Positions 11,106-23,631 of a stretch of DNA of 64,000 nt are shown one piece after another. Each line of letters begins with the position of its first letter. Position 1 is the stretch's first letter. The notes below the pieces were generated by a model, which was given only the letters and a program-made list of their open reading frames with translations, had not been told where the DNA came from and searched no databases. This DNA comes from Coniferiporia sulphurascens (taxonomy: Eukaryota > Basidiomycota > Agaricomycetes > Hymenochaetales > Hymenochaetaceae): positions 806,001 through 870,000 of the forward strand of contig NBBA01000013.1 of the NCBI GenBank assembly GCA_002794785.1, read 5' to 3'. A program made the position numbers and the translations under genes.

Positions 11106-13302
11106 TCATGTGCACTCGAGAACGGACACCTCGAGCACTCGGAATTGTGATGTGTCTTTTGACGCTTCGCTCCAGCCGACGACCTCGCGCCAGTTCTGAG
11201 CGAGAGCCTCCTTCTCTCCCGCCGCTCCCCAGTCAGGCATCTCGTCATCGGGAACGCCACGATACATCAGGAATATGCGCGTCCATACACATGGATCATG
11301 TGTTACGCTAATGTCGATTGCTCGTGCGAGTCTTCCAGGGGACATAAAACGGTATGCAATATGTTTGTGTGCGGCAAATGACGTCATGTGTGAACTGTGA
11401 ATGCAGTGAGATAGTGGTCGTATTAATGACGAACAAGATATTACTTGATAAAGTTCGTCCGTGCTTGAAGTGTGAGACCGAGCTGCTCGAGAACCTTCGT
11501 GATATGAGGAACAAACTCATTGAATGACATGGCATAACTGTTGTACGGAGCTACGAGGGATGCCGGATCAAACATGGTTTGGTCGGGCCTTTGAAAATGA
11601 TCAGCTAGTCAGTAAATGAGAACCAAGGAAAAGTACAAACATTGCTTCATAGTATATGGAGGTAACCACGGACTCCGTCTCGAAATGTTCGAGTGCACCA
11701 CCCGGGTGCACGCGAAGGAAGTACTTGAACTTATCTTCTGTAATATTTTCCGCGGGTGGCCAAGTCATACCGATTTTCCATGCAGGAGAGAACGACACGT
11801 TAACCTCGCAGTATTGTTGTGTCGGTGCAAGGATGCTAAGTGCACATTTCGCTGTGGTTGGCTTCGCCGCAACTGTGAGTTTGCTGAGGACACGCTGATC
11901 AACGAGCAGATCTGGGTTGTAGCTCTGATCCTGCAGCCGCGTGCCGCTGAATTCCATTTTGTGCGTGTCACCATCATGCACGACGTCGAGCTTTCCCCAG
12001 AATACACCAGCAACGGTAGTGCCATCTTCCATACGTGCCATGTCTAGCTCGTCTGAGGAGATCGTCACATCGATGCCGACCATTTTACCCCTTTCGAGCT
12101 CGAGATTGAATATGCCATCCATTTCTAGGACCGGTGGAGGTCTAGTACATAAGTTCAGTCGTAAAATAGGCTTTACGGAGGAGAAAGCAGCTCACGGTGG
12201 TGGACTTGATTGAAGAAGCGCATGGTCTGTATAAGTTTCCGGTACTTGGCGCATATAATTACACTCACGGAGGTTCATCCATTGGAGGCGGAGCATCACT
12301 CAAAATTTCCACTCTTGAGCCTTGCACGCCCATAATTGCAATTTGATACGAGTCTTCGGAAGTAAGCTACCCATAATGGACAATCAGACAACCCAAACGG
12401 AGATACAAGGTGCGACGAGAACATACCCAGATATAAGGACCGCTTATGAATCGCTAATAGGCATTGACAAATAGGTAAGCCGCACATAGGAAGAGGAAGA
12501 AAGGTGCATACAGAAGCTTGGAACGAGGCAAATTCAACAGGAATGCGGAGGGAGAAGTGGGCGTCTGGAGGTGGCTTCACCCAATCGCGTGCCAATGCTT
12601 CGAGATCCTGCGAAACCAGTGAGCGGGGACGACCCCCAAAGTAGCGCATATATGCTTAGCATACCGAGAAGGAGTTTGGAAGCTGATCGGTGGATGGTCA
12701 GACTCCGATTGCGGAAGAGTAAACGGACGGAATGCGTACCATTCTGACGGTCTCCATGTCGTCGAAGACGAGGGTGACGAGACGCTGCCTTTGGAGAGCC
12801 ATCTGTGCCTGCTGGAGGGCCTTGTCGTTATCACGACTTGAGCCGCCTTTCTTGGTAAGTTTTGACCAGAGGCCACCGGCGGATGGGAGAGAAGCGTCTG
12901 TGGACCTGTGGGGGGGCAGGCAGAGGTTAATAAGGCAGGAGGTGAGAAGTGAGAAAGAGGTGACTCGTACGCGGGGGAGAGGATCATGACCTGCGTATGT
13001 AAAGGCTTGAGCAAGAATGTGAAGGAACGCGGAGGAAGGAGATTAAGATCAACGAGCAACGAGGCGGCCGAGTCAGCATCTACTGCACTGGTACTTACTC
13101 GAAAAGGCTCGACGACGAGATGCACGCGCAGCACACGAGGCGGACCCGGACTCGGAGACGGCGCGCACGGCGAACGCGCAGCCAACTGCACTGAGCACAA
13201 CGCACACCCGCTGCCCACTGCGCAGATTGCAATCGATACGAACAGCGTTCGCTTGTGAGCCCTCTGCCCTCGCGCCCGGGCTTGGACAAATAGTGGACGC
13301 AT
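11106..13302 (-). CDS. Conserved fungal protein of unknown function (520 aa)
   Basis: I recall this as a conserved basidiomycete protein but know no function. Exons (minus strand): 13302-13099, 12990-12971, 12905-12740, 12682-12665, 12607-12512, 12453-12427, 12366-12269, 12141-11641, 11588-11445 and 11394-11106; the sum is 1563 nt. Recognisable blocks are FDDMETVRM, DLEALARDWVKPP, YIWLTSEDSYQIA, ELDMARMEDGT, GVFWGKLDVVHDGDTH, AMSFNEFVPHIT, ARTNFIN and NWREVVGWSE near the C-terminus. Exon 1 encodes a short hydrophobic N-terminal segment after a basic stretch, like a signal anchor, but it is the least certain part; an alternative start is the ATG at 12987. Three exons are only 18, 20 and 27 nt. 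The start lies 90 bp from the divergent AIM34-like gene. Confidence 0.75.
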
Positions 13303-13391
13303 ACACCCCGTACAGTCACGTGTCTCTTAGCAGTCACGCTTTTCTCCGGTCTCAGGTCGTCTCTCGTCTCGTCACCGTACCGTAGACCACC

Positions 13392-14382
13392 ATGCTCCGC
13401 GCAGCCGCCCGCTCGTCCTTGCGCCCGCTGCACGCTCACGCCTGCGGGCGTCGCACACTAGTCTCGACTGTGCTCCTGTCCAAGACCTACGAAGACAAGA
13501 CCATCGCAGAGCTCCGTGCAGAGCTCCGCAACCGCGGCCTCTCGACGTGCGTCCCCGCCCGGAAAACTTTTACCACCATTAACTCTCGACTGCCCTCCAG
13601 GACCGGAAGCAAGGCGACACTCATAACCCGCATCGTCCAGCAGGAGAAACGTGCGTCGGCGGAAACGCCCACCCAGACGCGTACCGTCTCTACGTCACCG
13701 CCCTCCCGCGCGGAGTCGGTTGCCTCGCCGCCGCCGCCACCGGTGCCAAATGCGAGCGCCGCCCCGAGCTCGTCCGCGCACCCGCCTTTCCTCGCCATAA
13801 AGCTTCCCGACATCTCGCAAGCTCCGCTAGAGACACCCATTGCAATCGTGCGTCTGAACCTACTTTACTCTTCACCCTATTCTTACCGTGGATGAACCAA
13901 CTTTAATTCTCCCCCGAACCCTCATCTGCGGGAACTATTAACAGCCCTTCCTGCCCGACTTCTGGGACTCGTCCATCGTGAAAGCGCAAGAACGAAGCGC
14001 CTTGCCCACCCCCGACCCAGATGCACCCAAAATCGTGCTCGCGGCCAGCGCTGCAACACACCCTGCCGGTGGGCCGACGCACAACCTCTCTTCAGCGGGG
14101 GAAATGCCGCTCCCTTCTCTCCCTTCCTCCGTGTTGCCTCCGGCGCCTAGAAAATTTGATGGCATTCTCGGAGACATCCTTGACGACCTTAACATCCCGC
14201 CAGAAGTTTTCTCCCCGTCATCGACGACGGCAGATGAGGGCCTTGTCTATGCGAAAGGCCGCACTCAGTCTCGACCACTTGACGCAGACGAAAAGCGCGG
14301 TGTCTACGTCATCCTCGGCTTGTTCCTTGGCTCGTGGGCAGTCTCGAGAGTCTCGGCGCCCTCGCAGGGAGGGTCAGACTGA
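13392..14382 (+). CDS. AIM34: AIM34-like mitochondrial SAP-domain membrane protein (279 aa)
   Basis: Exons 13392-13546, 13601-13847 and 13945-14382. The first 40 residues are rich in Arg, Ala and Ser with no acidic residue, as in a mitochondrial presequence (MLRAAARSSLRPLHAHACG). A SAP-type helix-turn-helix follows (TIAELRAELRNRGL, then TTGSKATLITRI, residues about 45-75), split by an intron. The middle is a low-complexity Pro/Ala/Ser linker. Near the C-terminus a single hydrophobic segment (VYVILGLFLGSWAVS) looks membrane-spanning. This architecture matches yeast AIM34, whose biochemical role is poorly known. Gene name is by architecture, not by alignment. Confidence 0.65.
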
Positions 14383-14659
14383 AGAGCCTTCTTTCTAATT
14401 TACCCCTTTAGACGCATTCTCTCCGCACTACGTTAGGCTTTCTACGTATGATACATTCAATACATTCGTTGAATCAATTTCCCTTCTGTGCGTTCCTTAT
14501 GCACCGGGGATGGCTTTGCGAAATTGGATGTAGCCGCACAATATTAATTTAATATGCATAAAATTACAGTACATGAACGATTGAAAAGCCATGGGAGGAG
14601 AGTAACTTTCCAGAACAAACCCTCGGTCTTAACGTACACTTGCAGATGTGCAGGGAACG

Positions 14660-15398
14660 CTAGGAAGTTATGAACCACCTCGCGGCTTTCTTCTCTTCTG
14701 AATCTCCTGCTATAACCGACGCATCCGAGCGCCGTTGCTCGCGCGCCGCCCTTGTCAAAGCGCGCGCTATTATGCCAGTTTCAGCATCTGCCGAGGGCGC
14801 GTGTGTCGGAAGCCACCCTTCTGCAGTAAGTAGCGCTCGCATCCGCGCATCCGCAGGTTTTAATACGCCAAGCAGTGGCGAGAAGCTCGCAGGGCGATAT
14901 GATGCCTGATTCGTGTCCTTGCCGAAGTTAGAGTCGGAGGTGAAGAATTCAGGTTTTCTGGGGTAGGCAGCGAGAAGGACGTCGTATGTAGGGAAGAATG
15001 GCGCTCCGGGCTGTGAAAACAATATGTAATATAAATCAGGGACTGCAATAAGCGGGAGACACAGATTGGCGAATGTACACAGGCCTGGCGCGGATACTCC
15101 GGGCTGATCACGACTCCGAGCGCCCACGTCCCGCCCGTGCGCGCCCAAACGAGGTCCCCGACCTTCGCGAGATCGAGTCAGCGCACGGAAAATGAAATTG
15201 GAGGCGGGTCATCATATAGTGGATGCGGTGACCTGGTCGGTCAACCTGGTTAGTTAGGTAGTGGTGAGTACTCACCTGGAAGGTGAGCGAGCAAGACTCG
15301 TCTGACCGTGTGTAAGCGTAGGCTCCCGGACCGTCGGAGTCAGATGAGCTCGACGAGGTTCGGGACAGGGGGAAGGGGCTTGAATAAGCAGGGTACAT
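14660..15398 (-). CDS. Small Tudor/PWWP-like protein, unknown function (195 aa)
   Basis: Exons 15398-15276, 15162-15081 and 15042-14660; the sum is 588 nt. A Ser-rich, acidic N-terminus is followed by VGDLVWARTGGTWALGVV, the opening strands typical of Tudor, PWWP or SH3-like barrels that bind peptides or modified histones. It continues to FFPTYDVLLAAYPRKPEFF and an Ala/Arg-rich helical tail. The second intron (15043-15080) is only 38 nt. I do not recognise an orthologue; a chromatin reader role is inference from the barrel motif alone. Confidence 0.55.
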
Positions 15399-16072
15399 TC
15401 CTGATTACGGAGATTTGGGTACGAAAACAGTTATTTAGGTGGCGACTGAGAGAACCGGTGCGATGAGCAACGGGGAAGCAGGTATGAGGCACACAACCCA
15501 TTCTCGCATCTTATATATGTGCGCGCGGCCTGCACAAGGAGGCCGTAGACATACACGGCGGAACAATGTGGGCTGTACAGATTGTAGCTCCGTGGTCTTC
15601 GGGGCGAGTGTGGTCCTGCGCATTTGATAAAGATTAGAATGCTAGACCACCAATTCATCGGCGTCAAAATGACTTTGAACTTTCGCTGCACGGCAGCCTG
15701 AGGCCAGTGGCACGATCGTAGAGATAACCAGTATAAAAGAGCAGATCGTCGTGGCCTCGCCACACAGCTTGCTACTTCATCAGGATTGGTGGGCGTTAGG
15801 GGTCCAACAGAGAAGTACATAGGGCAACAAGCGGGCAGGCGAGCCACGGTCGGTTCTTCAGATAGAGCGAGTATTGGGCGGCTATAAGATGTTCAGGGGC
15901 TCTTAGTAGACGCGGTATGTCACGTTTAACACGTGTAGTCACTAGACGCGTTGTCACGCTCTATGTTTGTTGCGACCACTGGCACGGTGTCATTTCTCCA
16001 ACCAGGCCGGCAACACGGCGAGCGCAGTATCTTTTCCCTCGTCCCCGCCTCTACTGTTGGAAGGTCGTCGAA
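15399..16072. other. Divergent promoter region, Tudor-like gene / CDC45
   Basis: 674 bp between divergent start codons. No gene or repeat is seen. Two ACGCG blocks (near 15910 and 15948, beside the CDC45 start) resemble MluI-type cell-cycle boxes, which would fit a replication gene, but the match is weak. Confidence 0.35.
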
Positions 16073-18423
16073 ATGGTGTACCTACCGCCGCCGCACCTCG
16101 AGACGCCCACACGCCCCGGCTACGAGCGTGCGTACCACGACATCCTCGCCACCCACCGTCGTTCGCCACTTTCGTCTGCCAGTTCGCTCATCATGCTCGT
16201 TGCCCCCGACGTCGACGCACTCTGCGCCTCGCGGATGATGGCGGACCTGCTGAAGCAGGATGACATTATGCATCGCATCATTCCCGTGTCAGGTATGAAC
16301 GAGCTCGAGAAGATTCGTGACGATATGGTGTCGAATGCGGAGGTGCGTCTATAGCCAAGTCGCTCCCCGCGACATGCCAAATATCGACTTTTTGTAGCTG
16401 CGCACACTCATTCTCATAAATATGGGGACTATCCTTGATCTTCCGTCGCCGGAGTGGTTTGGCGAGTTTCCTGCACATCTCCGGGTGCACATCATCGACT
16501 CGAATCGGCCACAGAACTTGGCATCACTCTTCGGACCCGACGAAAAGATCGTCGTATGGGATGATGGCGGTGCTGAGGACTTGGAGGAACAGAGGAAGGC
16601 TTGGGAGGCGCTTGCATACGCGCCTGAAGAGGATGAGGAAGATGAAGATTCGGAAGAGGACGAGGAGGCAGAAGAGGAGGAGGATGAGGATGAAGAGGTG
16701 AATGGGTCCTCGTCGTCTGGCAAAAGGAGACGCTCGTCACCTAGTGCAAAGAGAAAACGAAGGAAACTGGATGACGTGAGCCGAACTTTCAGTGCAGCCC
16801 CTTGCTTTCAGGCTAAGTCCAGATTATTAGAATCCGAATCGTCTCACCCGTGAAGAACACGAGCATTATTCCGCCGTAATTGAGAAGTACTATATGGCTG
16901 GTACATTCTATGGACAGGCCGCATCATCGACGGTTTACATTCTTGCCACTGTACTCTCCAGGACGGACAATGATCTTCTGTGGTTTGCCATTCTCGGATT
17001 AACCTTTCAGTACGCGACATCACGTATATCGCGCACGACATACGACAAATACTACGCGATTTACGAGAACGAGGTGAAGCGGTTGAACAAGGATGTCATA
17101 GAGGGCGCTCGGAACACGTCGAATAATGCGAGGGGACCGGATGACAACTCCATACGTATAGCGGAGGAACTCAGATTCATGCTTTGGCGACATTGGAATC
17201 TGTACGATGCTATGATGCATTCGGGATACGTCGCCAGTAAACTGGGTATATGGAGAGAGAAGGGACGCAAGCGTCTGCACGGCTTGTTAGCAAAGATGGG
17301 GTATGCATCGAGATTTTTTTAGCATCTACATTGACTTGACTTGTATACCTCGCAGTTTCTCCACGGTGCAAAGTCAACAAACCTATTCGCATATGGACAT
17401 GGCGCTCAAGAAGGACTTACACGCGAAGCTCGAGTCAATCACGCCGGAGTATGGCATGGTGGAACTTTCCTATGCATCGTTTACGCGCTGCTGTGGGTAT
17501 CGTTCGCTGCCGCTCAGCGCGGCGGACAGTGTCGAAGCTGTTAGCGCCTTGCTTGATGCTGCGGGCGGTGTACGGCTTGAGATCGAGATCGAGGGCGCCC
17601 GTAATGGTGGAGAGTGGTTTGGTTCCGGAAAGGTTTGGCAGCTCCACGGTCAGCAGACCCGCTGGCGTGATGATGAAAGGGAAAATATTCCGCCTGGGGA
17701 GCAGCCAGCTCCGGGAAAACCAACCGCGGAAGAGGAAGAAGAGGAAAGCACAAAGAAGCAAGTGCAGTGGTGGGTACGGAATTTCTGGTCCGCTTTCGAC
17801 GCGCTCAATGAGTAAGTCCGAGCTCCACGAGTCTTCGTAAGTCTGGCTTTCCTTATCGCTGCTTTAGTATTACCCAGCTCCGAGATGCGCTCCGCCTTTC
17901 AATGGCGCTGCATCGCGCGGTTATCCGCGCCGGCGCATCGCTCATTGACAAGCACGCGATCCGGACAATGCGTGGACACCGTGTCGTGCTGCTGACGCAG
18001 GGGCCGGACCTCCCGCTCTTCTCGTCACCCGGGGCTTTAGCGCGCCTTGCGCGTTGGCTTGTCGACGCAATGCGCGAGCGCGTTGCGGGCACGAACGTCA
18101 GCTCGCAGACGAAGAAGAAGAGTTTACCATTTGTGGTGGCGGCGCTCGACGAACGAGAAGGGACGTTCCTTGTAGTCGGTATAAATGCTGCGCTGGAACT
18201 GGGGGATGTGCGGAAAAAGTGAGACGCCAGAATTATTGTCTTTTGACAAAGAGCTGATGGTGTATGCTTGTGCTTTAGTGAGTTCGGTCTAGCGTTTCTT
18301 GACGCGAAGGAGCGGTGTAACGCGCGTACACGGCATGGCACGTTTGATACAAACGTCCTCGAGATCAAGAAGGAGGACCTGGAACTCTTCCTCCAGACTC
18401 TATGCGAGGGAGTGCGCCACTAG
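16073..18423 (+). CDS. CDC45: DNA replication initiation factor CDC45 (689 aa)
   Basis: CDC45 is part of the CMG helicase with MCM2-7 and GINS and acts in the nucleus at origins and forks. Exons 16073-16342, 16398-16775, 16831-17300, 17356-17811, 17868-18218 and 18279-18423 sum to 2070 nt. The DHH-like N-terminus carries LMLVAPDVDALCASRM-type residues and PVSG; then ILINMGTILDLP and VHIIDSNRPQNLASLF, all diagnostic of CDC45. An acidic Glu/Asp linker (about 185-215) is followed by a basic NLS-like stretch GKRRRSS and KRKRRKLD. The second half has LWFAILGLTFQ, MALKKDLHAKLESI and FLQTLCEGVRH at the C-terminus. Length is normal for fungi and the gene is intact. Confidence 0.95.
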
Positions 18424-18723
18424 GACCATTACGACTCCCTTGACGTCTAGCACTTTCTAATTTTACCTCAAGTTTTACTAAAACCACATCTGAATCTACG
18501 CTATCGCTTTGCAGTCACGAATTCCCTCCATCACGATCAAGGTCACGAGCATGTGTAGAATTTAATTATCGATTCCATGTACCGTCTGTATCTTTACTGC
18601 CACTATGTTATTTGGATTTACATATACAACCAAGCACAATCGCGTGAGTGTGTGTGAAGCTGTTATTACAATCGGTACAAAACGAGATGTGCTTTGCTTA
18701 ACTACAAGAGCCCAAGTCTGTAG

Positions 18724-20091
18724 TCATCGCTTTCTTCCCGGTCCCTTCGGCCTCGCGAATCCACGAGCTTCTCCGCCCACTTTGGCAGACGCGGCTGTCT
18801 CTGTGGTTTCTTGCACAGTCTTATCAAGTCCAAGCTCGGAAATCAAGTAGGCCTCTGTGAGTTCTGTAGGGTCGGAGGTCTCGACTTTACGCGCGGCGAG
18901 AGAGGTAGAAGGGGAATCTGCGAGTAGAGACTTTGCTTCTAAATGCACGGCAGAAGCACCAGAGGAGAAAAGCATGCGGTTCTTGATCGGGGAGGAGGAG
19001 GGACAGGTGTAGATGAAAACTTGTATTAACGAGTTTTAATAAACCAAGCCTCTTGGAAGAAGTGGGCAGAGACAGTGCTTACCGACGCTGCGTCCGGAAG
19101 ATCCCGGCGTGGACTTGCGAGACCAGTCAAAGAACGCAAATGCTAAAAGCAAATGAATTTCAGTTAACTAGAATATAAAGATAGGGATGACACTCATACA
19201 CGGCTCTGAAGAGGGCAGTCTCCCAGCCAGTTCTCCTACTGAACACTTCGCTGTTGACGAAAGGACTAGCGTTTCGGATGTCGCGTCTATCGACTGGAAA
19301 TATTCGTTCAGCTCGAGATGATGGCTCCGGGTGCATACATGCAGGACGCACCAACAAAACAAGCGCATCCCCTTGCCCCCCTTTGAGGTCCTGCACCGCG
19401 CGCTTCGCCTCCTCACTCCAATTTAAGCCTACGCCAGTTCCGACATAGCTCCGGCGCGCTCGACTCCCTTCGTAGGCGACGCCCATCTGGCGCTCCGCGG
19501 CTCGCGCGTCAGCGATTTCGCGCTCGCGCGCAGATAGCGGCTGGGGAGCGGCCAGATGCGCCTTGTGCGCGACATACGCTTCGGGAGTGAGGTCCGTTTT
19601 GGACGTTGTGAAGAGTGTGTCGGTGAAGTACGAGGAGCCGACGGATTTGGTGAGCGAGGAGCGCGTCGAGGCGTAGAGCATCTGTGAATTCAGTTAATCG
19701 TGGATTGGATAGTCGGGAACGACAGATAGACATACTTTCGCGCGCACGCTGGCGCTGTCTGGGACGTACGTGATCGCAAGCCATCCGGCGTTCTGCCCAT
19801 CGAGACGCGCCAGGATGTATGCAGGCACGTCATCTTCCAGCAGGTCCTGCAGCTTGGGTAGGTCTTCCTCTAGTGTTGTGCCATCTGCCTCGACAGACGT
19901 ATCCGGGACAAGGCTTTCTGACATACAAAATCCGTTTTATTTAAACATATATCTCAAGTAGTACGAAAAGCGAGTCTATAAGTACCATTTTCGATCGCGA
20001 TCTTGAGAAAGCGGACGGTGCTACCCTCAATGGCAGAATGAAACGCCTCTGTAAGTGCGGGAGAGAGGCCTATGCCAGACATGGAAGACAT
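18724..20091 (-). CDS. TWF1: Twinfilin, actin monomer-binding protein (355 aa)
   Basis: Twinfilin has two ADF/cofilin domains that sequester ADP-actin monomers and cap barbed ends in the cytoplasm. Exons (minus): 20091-19986, 19917-19736, 19681-19352, 19293-19200, 19142-19083 and 19019-18724; 1068 nt. The first domain starts MSSMSGIGLSPALTEAF and includes AYILARLD and WLAITYVPDSASVRAKMLYA. The linker has LTPEAYVAHKAHLA. The second domain has GVGLNWSEEAKRAV, SETLVLSS, FAFFDWSRKSTPG and FIYTCPSSSPIKNRMLFSS. The C-terminal tail is basic (FARPKGPGRKR), as in known twinfilins. The start was chosen where the family begins; an in-frame ATG lies 15 codons upstream. Confidence 0.92.
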
Positions 20092-20356
20092 TACGGCGGG
20101 CTTTGCACGTTTACTTGAGCAGGAGCTATTGTGCAAGGGTCGTACTCAGTTCAGTGAGCCGACATCGATCCCGCCGAGCGACCGCAGGTGTGGCGTAGGA
20201 GGACTTGCTCCCTTTTCGGCAGTGTACAACGCGCCGTGACTGACCGTGCCACATTGCGTGACAAGCCGCGTCCGAGCCCGATTTTGTCTCTCAGCCTACT
20301 CCTACTCCTGTACAGCAGTTTCTTGCCCCTCATTTGTGAAGCCATAACCAATAGGG

Positions 20357-22818
20357 ATGCCGAATCTAACAGAATTGTACGTCAGAGACAGTCGCCGAAG
20401 AGAAGACAGGACCAGGCCGTACACTAAACGCAATACTTTTCAGCGAGCTCGAGCGCCAGGCTAACATTGCTCGTAACCAAGCCCTGCTCGAAGCTCTCAA
20501 CATTAAAGAGGCTGCTGCAGGCTTGATTTCGAAAAAGACCGCGGTCGAAGCCGTCAAGAGCAAGGCGAAGCCTATCCAGCCGAGGAAGAGACCTCGGCCT
20601 GCTATTCAAGAGCCGAGACGTCAGTCGCTTCGACTTCGTAAGGAGCCTATAGACCCGAACGAAACCCCCGCAAAGAAGCGGAAAAGAGAGGTCGGTGACG
20701 ATTGCCCCTGCGCTTTTGAATTGGCTGCTTATGAATTTCCGTCCGTACTAACGTGGCAATGTAGGCTGAAGCGGAGAAACGACGTCAGGCCGAAGAGGAA
20801 GAACGTTTGCAAGCTGAAGAGCGAGCTAGACAAGCAAGGAGGCCACGACATCAAGACTTAGATTTGAAGGCCTTATCAGAAGGAGCAGACCTAACCGACG
20901 AGGAACTTTCGGCTCTCGTCTTCACATTGCAAGTAGTCGCGCGAACTCCTCAGCCACGACGTTATGCGGAGCATAGCGACTTCACGTTTGAAGATTCAGT
21001 TAAGGAGGAAAGCGAGGTTACGAGGCTGAAAGAAAGCTTGCAGAAAATGAAAGTCGTCAGTCGTGCCAAGGTCACGCAGGACCGCGTTTACAGCGCTGCG
21101 TACCATCCCGAAAAGTCGAAGGATCTCATTTTCTTTGGTGGTGAGTAGCAAGTGCAACATGGGGCGGTATATGTGAATAAAGGGGAACTCTAGACAAACA
21201 CGGTCAACTTGGAATTTGGGATGCGCAAGCACCGCAAGATGAGGTTGCAGACGAAGATGAAGACGTAACCGCTCCGGATGACCGTGAGGGCGGGAAATAT
21301 TGGAGGCTGCAACCGCATTGGCCTGCGACATCTAAATCGTCTATATCTGCTATCAAGCTAGATCCAATCGATTCACATGGTGTATGTTCATTCTCAAAAA
21401 ATGCTGATCTGTTCGCTTACTGTTACTATTAGGTATTTACAAGTGCATATGATTGCACAATACGCAGCACGTCGATTGTTTCCGGCCTCTCTCGCGAAGT
21501 GTTCGCGATGGAGGACACGTTGATTTCAAGCTTCGACTTGCCCCCAACAGGACAAGAGCTGTGGATTTCAGATGCCGAAGGCGGATTGACACATCTCGAT
21601 CTACGGCAGGACAAGTCAAAGGCGCGCCGTTGGGCGCTATCTGGACAAAAAGTGGGCTGCGTGAGCGTCAACCCTACGAGCCCGGACATGTTGCTTGTCG
21701 CTTCAAATGACAGAACCTTAAAGTATGTTTAAAGATACGTGCAGGGGTTATGAACTGACGTTTATGTTCATGAACAGGATTTGGGACGCACGGGTGCTCG
21801 GGAACATGTCGCTCACCAAACTAGAGGATGGTTTCCCGCCTACTGTCGACTCCGATACCATGCAAGAGCGTCTGTCTTTTCCGAAATGGAGAGGGCTCCT
21901 CAAGGCAGAGTGGCCACACAATAAATCTGTCAGTGCAGCTTACTGGGATCCCAGGGGAAGAAGTATTGTCAGCACGTCTTATGACGACAAATTAAGGAGT
22001 GAGTTACCCACATACATTTGTATTAATGAAATGCGTCCCGTATTCGCCCTTTCTCCATTTTTTCGCCACCCGGCAGAGTCACGGTGTAATAATCAAGAGA
22101 TTGACCGCTATTTATGCTTATTTTTCATAGTTTGGGACGTGGAGACCGGTCTAAAACAACGGGAACCTATCAGGTCGTTCAAACCGTTTTGCAGCGTCCG
22201 ACACAATTGTCAAACAGTGAGCAGTTTCGACCGACTCTGGCCATGAATAGTGGCATTCTGATTCCGTCCCTGAAATCCTTTTTGCTTTTACCACCTGTGT
22301 TGCATTGCCATGTTCCGCTCACTCCCTTGGGTTATGACCGAAAGGGACGCTGGCTCACAATATTTAAGGCGCAGTGGACGCCTAATCCTGATGTATATCC
22401 GCATTTCACGGTTCGTTTCTTTCGCTTCAACTATAATCATGCGAGTTCCTCGCTAATCATACACTCCTTTCTTTCTCCCTTTTGTCTTCTCCCCTTGACT
22501 TGTACGAATCAAGATCGGAAATATGGAACATTCTTTGGATATTTTCGGTTGCAAGGCAAGTGTATACTATTTGTAAGAAATTTTGTACTTACAACTTGAA
22601 TCTATAGGGCGACCTTCTGGCACGTCTGTCTGACAGCCGGCGGTGAGTATTTGGAAGAAAACAAGGCTTCTGTCGCAAATTTGTGCTTACTTTTTCTTGT
22701 CAGAATCTCCGCGGTACAAGCCGTGACCTGCTCACACCCGAGCATCGTAGAACGAGCCGCTTCGGGAAATGCCAGCGGGCGGTGCGTCCTGTGGGCCCCT
22801 GCCTCTTCGTCTGATTAG
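20357..22818 (+). CDS. CMR1: CMR1/WDR76-type DNA damage-binding WD40 protein (561 aa)
   Basis: Nuclear seven-bladed WD40 protein associated with replication stress and DNA damage. Eleven exons: 20357-20376, 20444-20690, 20765-21140, 21194-21381, 21433-21722, 21778-21998, 22131-22216, 22345-22410, 22514-22555, 22608-22642 and 22704-22818; exactly 1686 nt. The N-terminus MPNLTEFELERQANIARNQA followed by LLEALNI is diagnostic, then a basic patch (PRKRPRP, PAKKRKRE), a coiled-coil-like Glu/Arg stretch, and WD-type blades (TYDDKLRIWDVETGLK). It ends with the family block HPSIVERAASGNASGR and VLWAP. Intron 9 (22556-22607) starts GCAAGT, a GC-AG intron. Confidence 0.92.
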
Positions 22819-23631
22819 ATTACGAGGGGAATTGCCGAAGACCAATTTGGATAAGCTCTGTACGCCCAGTTACTTTATACTATATTTCTTTTACTTTTTC
22901 CCTATCTCTATTCTTTTGGGGGAGTGTTGTAGGCAGGAATCAGATTTTTTGGATCTCTTTAATACCTACGCAGCGAGTCTTATCCGATTTAGTTTGTTTC
23001 TCATTTCGGCTGTCGCTTACGGTTGCGGATCACCCTTCGCGGGAGATACAGATGGAGGCGGAGAGTCGGGCGATCCGGCCACTTGTACGATTTTTTTTCT
23101 CAAGGTGAGATCTTGCGCGCTTTCTGGGTCTTTTGTGTGCATGCATTCCTTGTGCTTCCTGTGCTCTGTGCCGTCTGTCTGTCGTCGGCAATTTTCTTCC
23201 GGCCAATAAACTAGGCGCCCTTGTTCCACTGCGAGGTACTTAAAAGCTAGGAACTCTTGTCGATCGTTTTCACCCTAGTTCATCGCCTGTGACAAGTCTG
23301 CTAGCACCGGCAAGGAAGCTGCTGTCCTGCCGCTTAAGGCCCCCTCTCAAAACCACTCTTTATTTCTAGCACTTGGCTCCGTCCGGCTGGTCCTGACTCT
23401 TATATCCTAAACTTCACGACTGAGCATCACTCCACATCGTCTCTGGTAGTGGCCCGACGTCTTAAAGCAGCAGGGCCAGAGCGAAAAAGGCACTACACCG
23501 CTTCTCCGTCTCCCGAGTGCTATAAAGTCCTGAAGCCACCTATCTCTCAGCTCGCCAACTCTAACCCTCTCGCGGATACACAGCACTCTCAACAACGCAC
23601 CTTCTCTAGCTCTCCCGCGATACACATAGCT
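22819..23631. other. Intergenic: CMR1 3' flank and promoter/leader of C2H2 gene
   Basis: No gene supported. The 22860-23200 part is T-rich; the last 200 bp before the zinc-finger start are CT-rich, as expected for a basidiomycete promoter or 5' leader. Confidence 0.4.

Noticed and set aside
12196..12240. Extra exon in the unknown minus-strand gene between 12141 and 12269
   Set aside because: It has plausible splice sites but does not keep the frame when entered from the upstream exon; skipping it gives a continuous frame.
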